DNA from: Seriola aureovittata
Lineage: Eukaryota; Chordata; Actinopteri; Carangiformes; Carangidae
Direction: 5' to 3'
DNA: 64,000 nucleotides
Assembly: GCF_021018895.1 (NCBI RefSeq)
Contig: NC_079384.1
Location: forward strand, 4,450,140 to 4,514,139
In this document: piece by piece, positions 12,168 to 25,305 of the stretch
How positions within the stretch are numbered: the stretch's first letter is position 1
How the letters are laid out: the number at the start of each line of letters is the position of its first letter
The notes under the pieces: generated by a model
What the model was told of the DNA's origin: nothing
The model's database searches: none
What the model saw: only the letters and a program-made list of their open reading frames with translations
Position numbers and translations under genes: made by a program

Positions 12168-15100
12168 ACAGGGCTCGGTATATTTTCATTTGACGGTTTG
12201 GGTGAGAGTGGGACGTTCACCGCCGGCCACCAGTCAGACCTCATCTGTGCCTGTGACTGACACATTGATCTGTGCTGCCAGTCACATTTCCATCTCACCA
12301 ACTATTCCTCGGATGCTCTTCTCGGTTCACTTTCAAGCCTGTTTCTGCACACTCTACATATCTGAACTTTTAAAGTGGGTCAGTGATGGGGATCAGGAGA
12401 CTAAAATGAATAGACTGCTACTATGTGTTTGCTCTAAATCGGATGCACTTCCTGTGGTTCAACCAAATCATTATATATCCTACAGTTTTTTGTTATTTTA
12501 AGCTGAACTCGTCCTTTGCCGCACTGGTACCGTTTTTAAATACACACCCTCATTCTTCACTAAGGTGCTTCATTATGGCAGTCTATTAGGAAGCGTGTTA
12601 CAATTAGCTAGCTAGTTCAAAAAGTGATTGATATGTATAGATATCAATATGCTTAAAATGTTAACATGTTAAAAAGGACTGCAACAGTTACTTGTTAAAA
12701 TGTAATTTCCTTGATATATACAGGACTTCTATATAACCAGTTCTTACCTCACTAGCCTGACTAATCCTGTCATAACTTAGCCTTATCATGCTCTTACCAA
12801 ACATCTTATCTTTGGTAAGTAATCTTACCAAACCTTGTCTTTCGCCCTTCCTGTCGCAATATATCGATGACAGCTGACTCTTTGGGAAGGAGAGTGGAGT
12901 TTAATCCCTCTGATAAGATGCCACATCTTCCCATTGCAACACCTCCTTGTGAAAATTCTTTCCGGCTACATAATTTTTGGTTCGCTGTGCACATCTCGGG
13001 TTAAAAGTTGCGAGCCTCGCTTCATCAACGGCGGATGCTGTTAATTGCAGATTCACAATTCTCCTGATGTTTGGGCACAGTTATGCTCCAAGCTGTATTT
13101 TAATGGCTGTTAATGGGTCTTGTGATGTCTCCAAGGTTTTGTAATCCTCAAAATTTGTTACTTTAATAACTGAAAACAAGACCATAATGGTAAAGAAGGT
13201 GCCAGATTGGGTTTAATAGTAGTTCAAGACAAATTAGCAAAAATATTCCACAGTGTCACAATGTTGAATCTGCACCTTGCTACCAAAAACTAGTCTCTCT
13301 TTATTTGTTATAGCCAAATTGTTTTTCATACAGACATACAAGACCAAAAATGTAATACATGAGTGATGAGCTGAGGGTCTTTTGAATGTAAATTTAGTGT
13401 GTGTGTGTGTGTGTGTGCGTGCATGCTTTTCTTTTATAATGAAAAGCAGTCTAGTTCACTGCTGGTATTGGTATGGTTAATATTGCTCATTTCCCGTTTT
13501 TATTTTTTTTCCTGTGGATATTATTACTGCACTCCAAAGGGCAAGGCCACACAGTAAGTTAAAAGGAAGGAAACAAGTGTCTCGGTAAAGTAGTTCTTTC
13601 AGCTGCTTTACCTTTGGGAATTTGTAAAGTTTATAAAGGTAGACTGTTAAATATCCAACAATTCTGTCTGATAATATCGAAGAATTTGTAGTTACGTTTT
13701 GCCAACAGCCACTTGACTCCATCATCGTGTGGCCCTTCGTCCCTCCTCAAGGAAAAACATGATGCCATCCAGTTTCTTTCTCAGTATATTTTAGGTTTCA
13801 GGACAAAACCTTTTGTGAGTTACATTCCTGACTAGTTTCCTTTGAATTATTTTCATTTTGAATATACTTATTGCTATTATACCTACTTGAACATGCTTAA
13901 AGGGTGTCTGCAGGTCATTAACAAGTATTTAATTTAATTTTGCAAATACATGCACAAGGCCTCTATAGTGACTTATAATTCTCTTGAATTTCATCGTGTA
14001 AGATCTTAATTTTAATTAAAATATATAATTAGATTTAATTTAATTTTTATTTATGCACTTGAGTGAACCTGTTGGGAAAAGGATTGTTCTAGATAAACTA
14101 AACTCCCTTTTAATAACCTGTCATACGAACCTGTGGGGAGAAATTAATAGAAACTTTAACGTTATTTACACAAACATTGGTCTTTTTGTAATTTAAAGGT
14201 AAAAGTATTAAAAGGACTAAATTTGCTGTGACCCTGCACTTGTTAAATGTGTGACCTTTTGAAACTTGACTCAAGTTGTGATATTAAAATATCCCTATAC
14301 TGTTTCTTGTTCAACAGTATGATATTTGCAAATGAACGCTTTGTTGTTTTATGTTCTTTGTTGGAAATGACATGAGTTTTTGTTTTATGAGCGATCTGCT
14401 TTTGGAAAAGGTAGATACAGATTTCAGGATGGCAACTATCCCGAGTATCCTTTGAGTTAATGTAGTATCAAAAACAGCCACAAGGTGACACTACAGGTTC
14501 ATTACAGCAGTGGCAGCTCGTCTGATGTCAGAATACATCAAGCCGTCACATACATCTTGTATGTTTTGTACATTTCTAGTGAGTTAGTGGTTACTGGGGC
14601 GTGTTAGTTATTGTCACTGCGCCAGATCCCAGCTGATAAAATCTTGTTCTGTAGCTGAGTGTTAAGGCATTTACATTCACTTATTTTAATATATGTGCTC
14701 AATGAATCTCCTCTTAGTAGATCACTGTTGATTATAGCTGTTGTATTTTGGGCTTCCTTTCAATAGTATACACTGTATTTATGTTTAACAAAGATTGATT
14801 ATCTTTGAGCCACGTTGACTCATGATTTGTTTGTGAAAGTAACTTGATCCAACAAGGAACAACTGACTGCTGTCAACTTGTTATATAGTTTTTGGCTGCA
14901 GGGAGTTTTGTTGAGTATTTAGTCGACCCCCAAAAGAAGCAAAGATCCTTTTAGATACAAACACGAGTCAAACCAAAACCTTATATTAATTTTACAATCT
15001 TTAATATTTCATCTTCAAAAGTGGCATCAGTTACTAAACAATCCTCTGTAAAGAACATATTGAGAACATTTTGGGTATAAATTAGTTGTAATAATAAGTA

Positions 15101-18100
15101 CAGGTACATACAGTATATACACATTTTTGCTACATACTGTATATCACACCAAAACACTTTGGATTTTCTTGGCTATCATATTTGTATTTGTACATTTATT
15201 ATAGTTCCTTTCTTTTATATAGTCTGTCGCTTAACAGATACTGCGAAGTACTCAGAGACAACCACCTTCACAGGGCAGAAGTGGGACGAATTCCCTCCTT
15301 TCACTCGGTGCAAAGAAATAATTTTAATGCAGTTAAACAGTGACAGCCCAAAATCCTTACACAGCGCTAAATATCACAATCTCCTCTCTGCATGCGCAAA
15401 CGAGCTGCAGCATGCTCACAGACGTTTGACTGGAAATCAAATGCATACTCGCACAACGTCCCATTTATCAGTCACTACTGTGTAAGTTGACGATAGAGAC
15501 GTTATCACCGGTTTAGACAACCTGTCTGCTCTACGTTTGCTTTGTCCTACACTTGCAGTTAATTTGTGTCACTGCGTTTTTCCACAAATGAGAGAACTCG
15601 CTGCAAAGATTTGACATCCCGTACAGTAGGCCTACTTTAACCTCCGCTATTGCACATTAGAAAAATTGCACAACTCAGCTAATATAGATTTCTCTAAGTG
15701 TCGTGTTTTCATGTTACTAAAATCATCAATATGAAATAATAGCTTCTGTTAAACTCTGACATCAACTGCAATTATAATAAATACTCTTAAAATGACTTGG
15801 TTCATACAGCCCTTATTTAAACAAAATATATAGGAAAGTCCATTAAATAAGCATATTTACACAATATTCATAAATAAAGCAGAACACATGATTTTCAGAT
15901 GATGTTTGCGCTGCATAAAACTTAAAAATCACATGTTCCAAAAAAGATTGAATGAAAAATGCACACAAGATGTCAAACATTTATCTTAAATAGATGAAAA
16001 AAGTTGCTTGTTTTTGCTACAAAGAACAGAGGGACACGATTGTTTCAGGTGGAGAAAATACATGATTTCATACCAAGAAAAACATTGGAAGCACTTGTTC
16101 ATGGCAAAGAACTAAAACCCTCTATTGCTTATAAAAAAAAAAAAAAATTCTGTGCCCCCTAAACCAGCAGATCGTAACATTTTAAACTCACAACATCAAG
16201 CATTAAGAGGAAACGATACCGGCCCATGATCCTTTGCTGCGTCGGTAATGAGAATAAGTGAGCGATTACAGACGTGGTGAACTTTTGCATCAAATTATGT
16301 AAGAATGAAAAGAGGAGAAGAGATGTGTTCGGTGTCTTTATCACAGCGTCAGTCACAGTTTATTAACACGCCGTCTAGCAGAACTGGTCGTAACACGCTG
16401 TATAGATAATTAAAGTATGTTTGTTTGTGTGTGTCAGTGAATGGAGGGATAAGGATAAGGGCCTCAGCCTGCAGCAAGACTCCCAGGAGACATCAGCTAT
16501 CAAGATCTGGTTTTCGCTAGACAGTTTGCGGCGTACAATTCGTGGCTCGGGGGGCAGGAGACAAAATATGTCACTGTTGGGTATCTGGGTGATGAGCTTA
16601 TCTCTGTGGATGGTGTGTGTCTTCGGGTGTGATCACACCTTCACCATCGCTTGGTTCGGATCAAAGCTGATTTTGATTCTATTGCATTTGTTCTATTCTG
16701 TTTGTTTATATTCAAGTCGCTCCATTACAAAGGGGAAATAGGGCTCATGAACAAAAATCTCATGAACTGGCAGATGCCTAGTCGTAGAATCACATCCTCC
16801 TGCAAAGTTATCTTACTCTACTTTCTCTTATTGTCAAAACTCATATTTTCTAATCTCTGTGCAGTTATTTGGTGCTACCTGATGGCGTTCATATAAATAA
16901 TTCAAAATACTTGACGTGAATATGTCCATGGAGTTTATGACAACTCTCAAAACGGACAAGTCTAAGTAAAAGTAATAGATGCTCGCAACCGACAGTGGTA
17001 ATACCACTTCAGGTGTATGTCCAATTCTGCCAATTAAAAACAGAACAAAATGGGATTCATCCCGTGGACTCAAAGAGCAGCAGCGGCGGTTTAGCAGGTA
17101 CGAAGTTAAGAATAGTTTTAAGTCTTTACGTGCTGCAGCTAGGGTCGTGAAAAGAACTTATATCCTTAATGAAGCTTTACTTCTTAGACACCAACCACAT
17201 TAGTGCCTGAAGTTTTAAATCAGAGTATTAATCTTACTTGGATGTTTTAATCTATTATATAAATCCATCACAGAGACATCCCCAAAGAATCTTCAGTGAT
17301 TTCACCAGGATGGAATCAGAAGTTCTTTTAAAATTATATACTCTTTGTTTAAGTTTTTAATTCTTCAATAATCAGTATTTTTCATAGTAACAATAGATCA
17401 AATGACTAGGATAAAGTCTCTGTCATGAACCCACAGAGGCTTTTCTCTTGTCTCTGCCGTGTCCCTCGGCTCTACAGAATGTTTGAGCATCTTTCAGCTC
17501 GTTGTTTTGGTTTTGGTTCAGTCTCTCCGTTCTCTTCTGCGTCGTTTTTCAGATGCAGCTGTAAAAAGCTCAAAGTACACTTCCTGCCCGGTACCAAAGG
17601 ACAGACAGGTAACAAGAGACCGAACCAAAACCAGAAGGAGAGTGGGTTTTTTTTTTTGGACTGTTAATTCATCAGCTGACCAAACAGGTGTCTCCAAATG
17701 AATGATAATGTTGTTTTGTATCTGCTGCATGTGTAATTAGGCAAGTGTTTGCTATTATATTTTTAACAAAAAGTCCATAAATGCAGGCTTGAAAAGGAAG
17801 ATTTTAATGTTACAGTGTTCTCACTTGTTGCCATGAAGGTCGTGGATGATGCCTCCAGATTTTGTGCGTTTTTTAACATGCAACATAAAGTCAGGGAGTT
17901 TCACCCTGCAGCTCTTGTTTCTCAGAACAACTGTACTTTTTTAACTTAAGGTTGAGTCCAGTGTTTTTCTGTGAAAATTACTCACTTTCTGCTGGTTGGG
18001 GAAAAAAAAACCTTTTGCATATCAATCGCTCTTAGGGTCTGATTCATCTTCTGATGTGGGCGGAGAAGTCTCCAAAGCTGTTACCAGAATTTGATTTGCT

Positions 18101-20689
18101 AAAAAATATGGTCTTTTTATGTGATGTCAGTGAAAGAGAGACTTGCTACTTTGCTGAAGCCTGAATGTGTTTGATGCTGGTTATATTAGCTGCAAAGAGG
18201 AGGTGGTCTTGGTTAGAGCTCGTATAGCAGCGCTGTTAATATTGTATGCTACAGAACCACTTCACACTTTAACCAAATAAAAAGTATGGCGTCATAAAAA
18301 TCCTCTCAGCACAAATATTATTACAGAACCTATTGGAAGTCTTTCTGGACACGCGCAATCGTCGTCAACAGTTCACTTCATCGTGCAGTTCCTGAGGTTG
18401 TTGCAGACTTGAACCTTCACTGCCACGTACGGCGGAAACGTTGCATTAACTGTTCCTCGTTCGTAGCAGCAGCCGCGGCTCTGCACAGTGTCCTTTGCTG
18501 TCCAGCCTCCAGAGACGAAACGAGAAGTGTCTAATGCTCCAGGTCTGGAAATGCCTCGGCGAATTCCCCTGTAATGGTGCCTGAGGGTAGAAAATTACAC
18601 ACAGGCGTCCACACACTCTGAGTTATGACCCAGACAGTTCAGTAGTGAGAGACCCAGATCCACAGTGACTCCTACCCTTTCCTTCCCCCGAGGAAGGAAA
18701 GCACGCGTCCATGTACGTTTGTTTTTCTATTTTTCTCTTCTCTCTCCTCCCTTTCTCTTCTTTTTCTAAAGAGTCCCAGCCTCTGGCGCCTCTGCTGTCC
18801 CTCTCTTTCCTCCTCTCCATCTCTCCGGTTGGGATGGAGGCTGATGGGAGCTGACGTGATGGTGGCATTGTCCTCACCGTTGAGTTAATGTAACCGCGGG
18901 GATGCTGTCCCTGTATGCTTGGCCTCATGGCACAGAATGCAAAGCGCTTCCATCGTGGAATGAGGATGAGAGAGGCCGAGAGGGGACAGAAAGGAAACGA
19001 GGGAGCGAGCAGCTGTACATGGAGGTAGACTGAGAGATGCAACAGAGTAGAGGTGTTTTTACAAGAAGAACAGGTGGAAACTTATCGAAGAACGTCTCAA
19101 AAAGGCCTGGAAATGCCTTTTTAGATGGTTTATGATTACAATGTTAGTATGTGACATAGATTGCATGGAGCTTATCTGACTTAATTACTAAATCTTTGAA
19201 ATTTAATCTAAATTTTGGTGCTTTGATGAATTTTCTCTGATCCAGTTATTACAGAAGGAACAATTTTGGAATCAGCAATCTCCAATTAATCAAAAGTCTT
19301 GGTGCTGAATTTTTTTTGCTTCCAAATCCAATTTTATGCAGAAAAAATAAAACACCCAACCAACTGAAGCTGCGAAGGACAACCACCACTGCAGAGAATT
19401 TTAGTGCAAAATGAAAAAGCTGCATTATTAATTCAGGGTTCTCCATGGAGATACAGTATATGACCTTTAAACTTCATTTTTCTATTGAATTTCTGCTCTA
19501 ATTAACTTGCTAATGTGCCTGTTGTTACTTACAGTTGTGATTTAATCAGCGTGGCTTCAAGGAACAGTTTGACATTTTCCGGAAAAAAAATAAAATAAAA
19601 AATGCTTACTCACTTTCTTAAAGAAGTACCTAAATCAGACCGTATGCTAAATATGAAGCTATAGCCAGCGAGCGACCTAGCTAGCATAAGGAGAAGCCAG
19701 CCTAGCTCTGTCTAAAAGTAGCATACAATACAATACATAATGCTAAGCTAATTGGCTGCTAAATCGACCTTTTCGTCTAACTCCCTTAAGAAAGCCTGCA
19801 AGTGTATTAACCAAAAATATTCCTTTATGTGTAGGGGGCCGTGGGTGGGTGCGGACGGACATGTTTTTTCCTCATTGCAGTGCCTACAAAGGTGAAATAA
19901 AAGTTAAAATAAACAAATAAATAAATTCAGTGTACCTTCAAATTTGAGTGAATAGTTCCTGAGGTCTAAGTCTTCAGCCTGTATGTGAACCACAGAAGTA
20001 GAACTTAAAGGTTATGAACCACATTTACATCAGATGCAGTGAGTGACAACAGCTGCGTGTTTATACGCCGAATATCTCTTTGTTATTTTTTCAGCCCCAT
20101 GTACCGAATCACCTACTGTCCCTAAGCTCAACCAGAGTTTCTTGGCTAACACAAACGGCCAAATCTGACCTGAAACCAACATGTAAAATCATCACAGGTA
20201 AAAACCAGCTTGCTCCCTGCTTTAAGAGCTGGTGCTAGTAAGATTTTTTGTTGTTGTTGTTTTGTTCTCCTATCCGTGTTCCTTTTAAGGCCTGTACAAC
20301 AAAACTGTGGTGGCTGGGAATCTGTGAAGGCTGTGTGACCTGTAGGAGCCTGAGAGTGGTTTTTAAGCAACCTTGATAGATTTCCTTTCTGGTAGAATCT
20401 ATATACTTTGTATGATCAATGTACGAGACCCTTTGCTGGGGCCTATAATCACCTTTACTACCTGAGTCCATTAATCTGTAAGAGTGGTGGTTCTGCTACA
20501 CTGTTCTCTGCTCTCCTTAATTCCACTTATTAAAACACCTCTTTTCATCTCCTCGATCTGAATGTCTCCCTGTTTTAATATTCCTCGCGTGTTGGGCCAA
20601 CTGTCCCAAATTCTGGCGTTTAACCAACACCAGAGCTTCTCGTTAGTGTGTGTAACATTGCAGCGGGCCGCTCTCTGAGGCACTGGCAC
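12168..20689. other. Convergent intergenic region between desi1 and shisa
   Basis: About 8.5 kb with no recognised coding exon. It should hold the desi1 3' UTR on the left (plus) and the shisa 3' UTR on the right (minus). Minus-strand AATAAA candidates lie at 16359-16364 and 15195-15200, and a plus-strand AATAAA at 15776-15781; none can be assigned. Otherwise AT-rich, with a short (GT)n near 13397-13420, an old interspersed repeat at 19561-19745, and two coding-like open stretches (16459-16632 plus, 18373-18580 minus) reported as findings. Confidence 0.5.
19561..19745 (+). repeat. Degraded percomorph interspersed repeat
   Basis: The phrases GGAACAGTTTGACATTTT, CTAAATATGAAGCTATAGCC and GCCTAGCTCTGTC, in this order, resemble a short interspersed repeat that I recall as abundant in percomorph genomes. 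This copy is diverged and has an A-rich insertion near 19582-19602. Family name not assigned. Confidence 0.55.
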
Positions 20690-23023
20690 TCAGACGGTCA
20701 CCTCAGTCGTACTGTGGGTGGAGTAGCTCTTCTGCCTGGTGTGGTGGTAGTAGGGGGGTTGAGGTGGGTGTTGCACATGGACGTGCTGCCCCTGCCCGGC
20801 CCCCCCTCCAGCTCCAGCTCCAGCTCCATACATCGCTCCGTAGGGCTGGCTAAAGAGATCCGGCATGTTCTCTATGCTCTGCTGCCTCCGGGTCGAGTAG
20901 CCGTGTCTTCGGGAGGAGCCGTGCATAGAGGAGGAGCCGTGCATAGAGGAGGAGCCATGCATAGAAGAGGAGCCGTGCATAGAGGAGGAGCCGTGCATAG
21001 AGGAGGAGCTGTGCCCCGGGGCGGAGATCTGCCTGTGCACGTGGCGGCCAGTTGGCTCCCACGCCTTGAAGGCCGAGCTGGAGAGGAGCGGGTGGGTGGT
21101 GGTCTTGGGGAGGCGCTGGTGCTCCAGATGGCTGGAAGGGATGGAGATGGAGAGGGGGGCGTGGAGGTCGTGGTGTGCTGGCAGGGGCTGGTGGATGTAG
21201 GACTTCTCTTTGGGCTGCACTGGTACAGACTGGAAAGCAGGAGGTGCCACAGGCTGGTACTGGGAGAAGTCCATGAGCGGGAAGCTCTTGTAGTAGCTAC
21301 TAGATGCACTGTCGGCTGTGAGGAAGAGAGAGGGGTGGAGACGGTTTAAAAATCTAGTGCCAGGCATTCATCAGGACATTCATGGCAAACATTCATTACG
21401 GTTTACTGTTGGAGTGGTGTGCACACAATTTCCCCTTTGCAGTGAGGGAAACTTTGGGTATGCTAACTTTTAGTTTTGCCTCTGAATAAAAATGCTTTTG
21501 ATAATATTTGGTTAAATCCGGCTGTGGCTCAGGAGGTAGAGCAGGTCGTCCACTAATCAGAGGGTCGGTGGTTGACAATGTCGTCATCATCACTGATGGA
21601 TTTTCCTTTTAATGTAAACGTTTGCTCTGTTTGTATTCTTTAACAATTAATCCAGCAAAGTAAACACAAGCTATATTTGGAGTCTTTAAACTTGTTTATA
21701 CTTTAGAGTCATTTTCAATTTGTCACAGTCTGATGCAGTTCTGAGTCACATGCAGAAGCAGCCTAAAATGAACTGTCAATGTGCAAACACAGAGTCTGTC
21801 ATTGTAGGAACACTGACGACTGAATCACACTTAATCCACGATGCATTTATGTTGGGACCTCCAGGCTCCAACCTGTCAGCAATGTCAGCTTCATTTGCCT
21901 CTCAAAGTATTTTAGAAGTTTTAAATGGAGGCCATGAAACTTTCAAAGGAGGAAATTACAAATGAAAACTTGTCATTAGAGCTAAAATCTCCCCCTTGTT
22001 CTATTTTAATAAACTAAATTTAGTCTATCTTGGTCTGGTAGGACCAGTAGCGGTTAGCTAATGTTAGCTGTCATTATTTAGATATTACTAAGTCACTTCC
22101 CTGACTTTTTTCTATTTATGCTATGATTACACTTTTGCTTTTATTCAGCAAAAGTTACATGATCTCACTTTAAACACTGAATGATAACTAGAGACCATTT
22201 TGCAATGGGGATGTTCTGACACACAAGTACTCATTACTGCATCATGACATGAATACTCTGTATGCATGGGTCAGACCTCACCCATCATCGAACTTGGCCT
22301 TCATTTTGATCTGACCTACAGACTTGTGAAGATTCGTGGCCGTATCTCGAACTGTTGCGACGCTATTGTGGTGACAAAACCACCTCTGTGTTATAGTTCC
22401 CGCTACAGTCAGTGGATACAAGACCAGCCACACACTGTCACAGCTGGGTACAGAAAGGTGAAAAAATAGCAAAGATACTAAGTGAAAATTGAGAGGTAAA
22501 AGGTGAAAATTTGAAAGAACACACCTCAAAGGACAAGGTGGGGAAACAGTGACGGGATGGATTCAAGAGTTCAAAATAACAAAAAGTATAAAACCAACGC
22601 CTTGTGTGAAGGGACAGTTTAAACCATCAGAAGCTCAGAAAACTAATTATATTTTTCTCTCATTACAAATAAATCGGAATATCTTGTCTAGGAAGTGTGA
22701 GATTTTGGAAATAAATAACATTAACTGAGGGGTCAGAGGACATGGAGAGAGTCAGAAGAAGGCATAGGACTGTCGGGAGGAGAGGGAGAGTTTGAAGAAG
22801 ATCAAAGAAGAAAGCTGGTGAGTTAAGTATTTAAAATTGGTGTATGCCCTCAAGGCGGACTGTAGTGGCGTTCCTCTTGTGCTGGGAGAGGGCAGAAGGC
22901 AGGGAGCGCAGAGAGGGGGGAAGAAGATGCTGAGGAGTGCAATGGAGATGATGGAGGTAACTCTGTGTGTCAGGATGTGGAGACATAGCAGTGAGGGGTT
23001 ATAAATACCCTCGCCCTGAGTCC

Positions 23024-23069
<46 letters not shown>

Positions 23070-25274
23070 GGGTGAGCATGAATGTCACAGAGGATTATTT
23101 TAATAAACGAAACACTGAGGTCATTGCTGTTAGCTTCATGGCTACATGAACAGTAACCCAAAAGTCTGAGTCCACCAATGACAGCTGCTTGTTTTCATCT
23201 AATGTTTTTAATTGCCTTTTCCAAAATAAAAAAAAAAAAACATAACAAAAAGAGTGAGGGCAATTAATTCAACACTTTATCCCCAGATAACCAAATAGAT
23301 CCGGCCCATAATTCGGCCACATGCTCGTTTTTTTTCTGGCCCAACATACGCCCCGGTTCCGCGGCCCGAATCCGGCCCATGTACAACACAGAAAATCTTC
23401 CGGACTCTGCCCAGATGTGGAGGTACGTATATGGGCCGGACTCGGGCCGAGAACCCGGGCATATGTTGGGCCAGAAGTTTCATTCGCCTCTCTGCTCTAA
23501 CTTAAACGTCAAATGTTAGCGTGTCAGGTAAACTGCAGTAGCTGCTGCTGATCGTTACTTCAGAGGCTAAGGAGCGTATCATTATAAAACTACATTATTT
23601 TATATTTTATTTTCTTTTTAAAATAAAAATAAAAATGTATTTTTTCCCATGTCTGCTGCATGGATTATTAACTGGTGAGGATATTGACATTTGTCTGCGA
23701 CATGTAGAGTCAGCCTCAGGTTTTTTTAAACATATATGTAGAAAATCAAGCCATTGCCCGAAAAAATTCCCATGAGTTTTCGAGTGATAAAACTGCCAAT
23801 GTTATTGTAAGTGTTGTGCCATGCAACATTGGAAAGCTTGACACGTGTAGCAACAGTAACTAAAGGGACCTAATGGTCAGTTACTGTTTTAGTGCCCTTC
23901 AGCAGGTCAACTCAACCCTGAAGCTAAATAGCATCGATCTGTAGAGGCCTTTGGGCAGATCCCAAGTCCGGAGTATAACCAGTGTGTGAAAAGAGTTGCT
24001 CCTGCAAAAGGGCGCTCGTGCTCCATCGACGTTCCATGGATAATAAAGGTTAAATAAATCCACCTTGACAAGCAGTGATTTGCCTTCGGCACACTGGTAG
24101 AGGATTACTTTGTTCTAATGGGACGCCAGGGGTTTGGATGCAGTTGTGTGCACTATTACACTCGCTACTATGCAAGGACAACCACGTGTGTGTGACCTTT
24201 GCTGACACGAGACTGTAGTCTGTACAGTCACCTGGTTAAAAAACGCCCGGCAGCCTCTTCTCCAGGCGGAAGTTACTTTGCTGTTGCATCACAAACCTCT
24301 TACAAAACTACTGTCTGGAGTCAACGAAGGTGAGAGTTATTACATTCAGGAAGATTGATGATAAAGAAAATGATATGATAGGATAGATTTGTGTCCAGTT
24401 CACACTCAGACACTTCCTCAAAAGTGAGGAATAAACTGGGATACCAGACAGTTATGAATAATTGTCACTGTGTGCAATTACTGACTGTGACATCACTGGT
24501 TTGATGCCACATAATGGTAATTCACACATTTATTAAATGCGAAGCTTAGCACTGTGAAATTCTTTAGCAAAAAAGCTGTGTAAATGTAATGGAGACTCCA
24601 GCTCTCATTATTTTTTTAAGGGAACTATAATGTGAATATTTTACACTTTTAGATATAAAATGTTGGAAAGTAAACAAATTAATTTACATATGTGTGGCAA
24701 ATAGGGGGTGATTTCAGTTTTCCAATCCTGAACACTCATTAAGATCAGGATGTATCTACCCATGGTGGCTTATGGGTAGTTTGCGAGTTCTTATGTTAGA
24801 AATAATGACAAAAACAATATACAAATAAAACCAAGGTTGGTTAAAAATGTTTGTCCTTGAAGTTTTTAGTTTGGTGTAATTAAACTTAAAATGAAGACAT
24901 AGGAGGATGGTAGGTTTAGCTTTCATAACGTCCTGCCCGAGAGCTGCCTGAGGCCGTGTTACATGAAATACATGTATTACAGAGCGCCGTCCTTGGCAAT
25001 GACCTGTGCTGTCTGGTTAGACAGTTAGACGGCTCTAACGAAATCGCAGTCTGGTTGATGAATAAAACAACAAACTAACTTGACTAATTACTTTGCTGAA
25101 AAAAACGGGCTCATCTCGTGGCAGTTAGTGTCAGACAGGAGCAGCGCGGGCTCCTCTTTAGGATCAACTTCCTGTTCGCTAAGAGGCACAGAAACCCTCA
25201 TCCGTTGACAGCTCCTGTACTGCCAACCTACTGTACTTTAAAGGTCACTGTGTCAGTTGGAGTCAGTGTCATTT

Positions 25275-25305
<31 letters not shown>

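Noticed and set aside
18623..19042. 139-codon open frame on minus
   Set aside because: Low-complexity Arg/Glu/Lys-rich second half, no recognised domain, lies in the probable shisa 3' UTR.
20648..21349. 233-codon open frame on plus
   Set aside because: It is the antisense of shisa exon 4; the minus-strand reading ends in the family-typical EVTV and joins exon 3 in phase.
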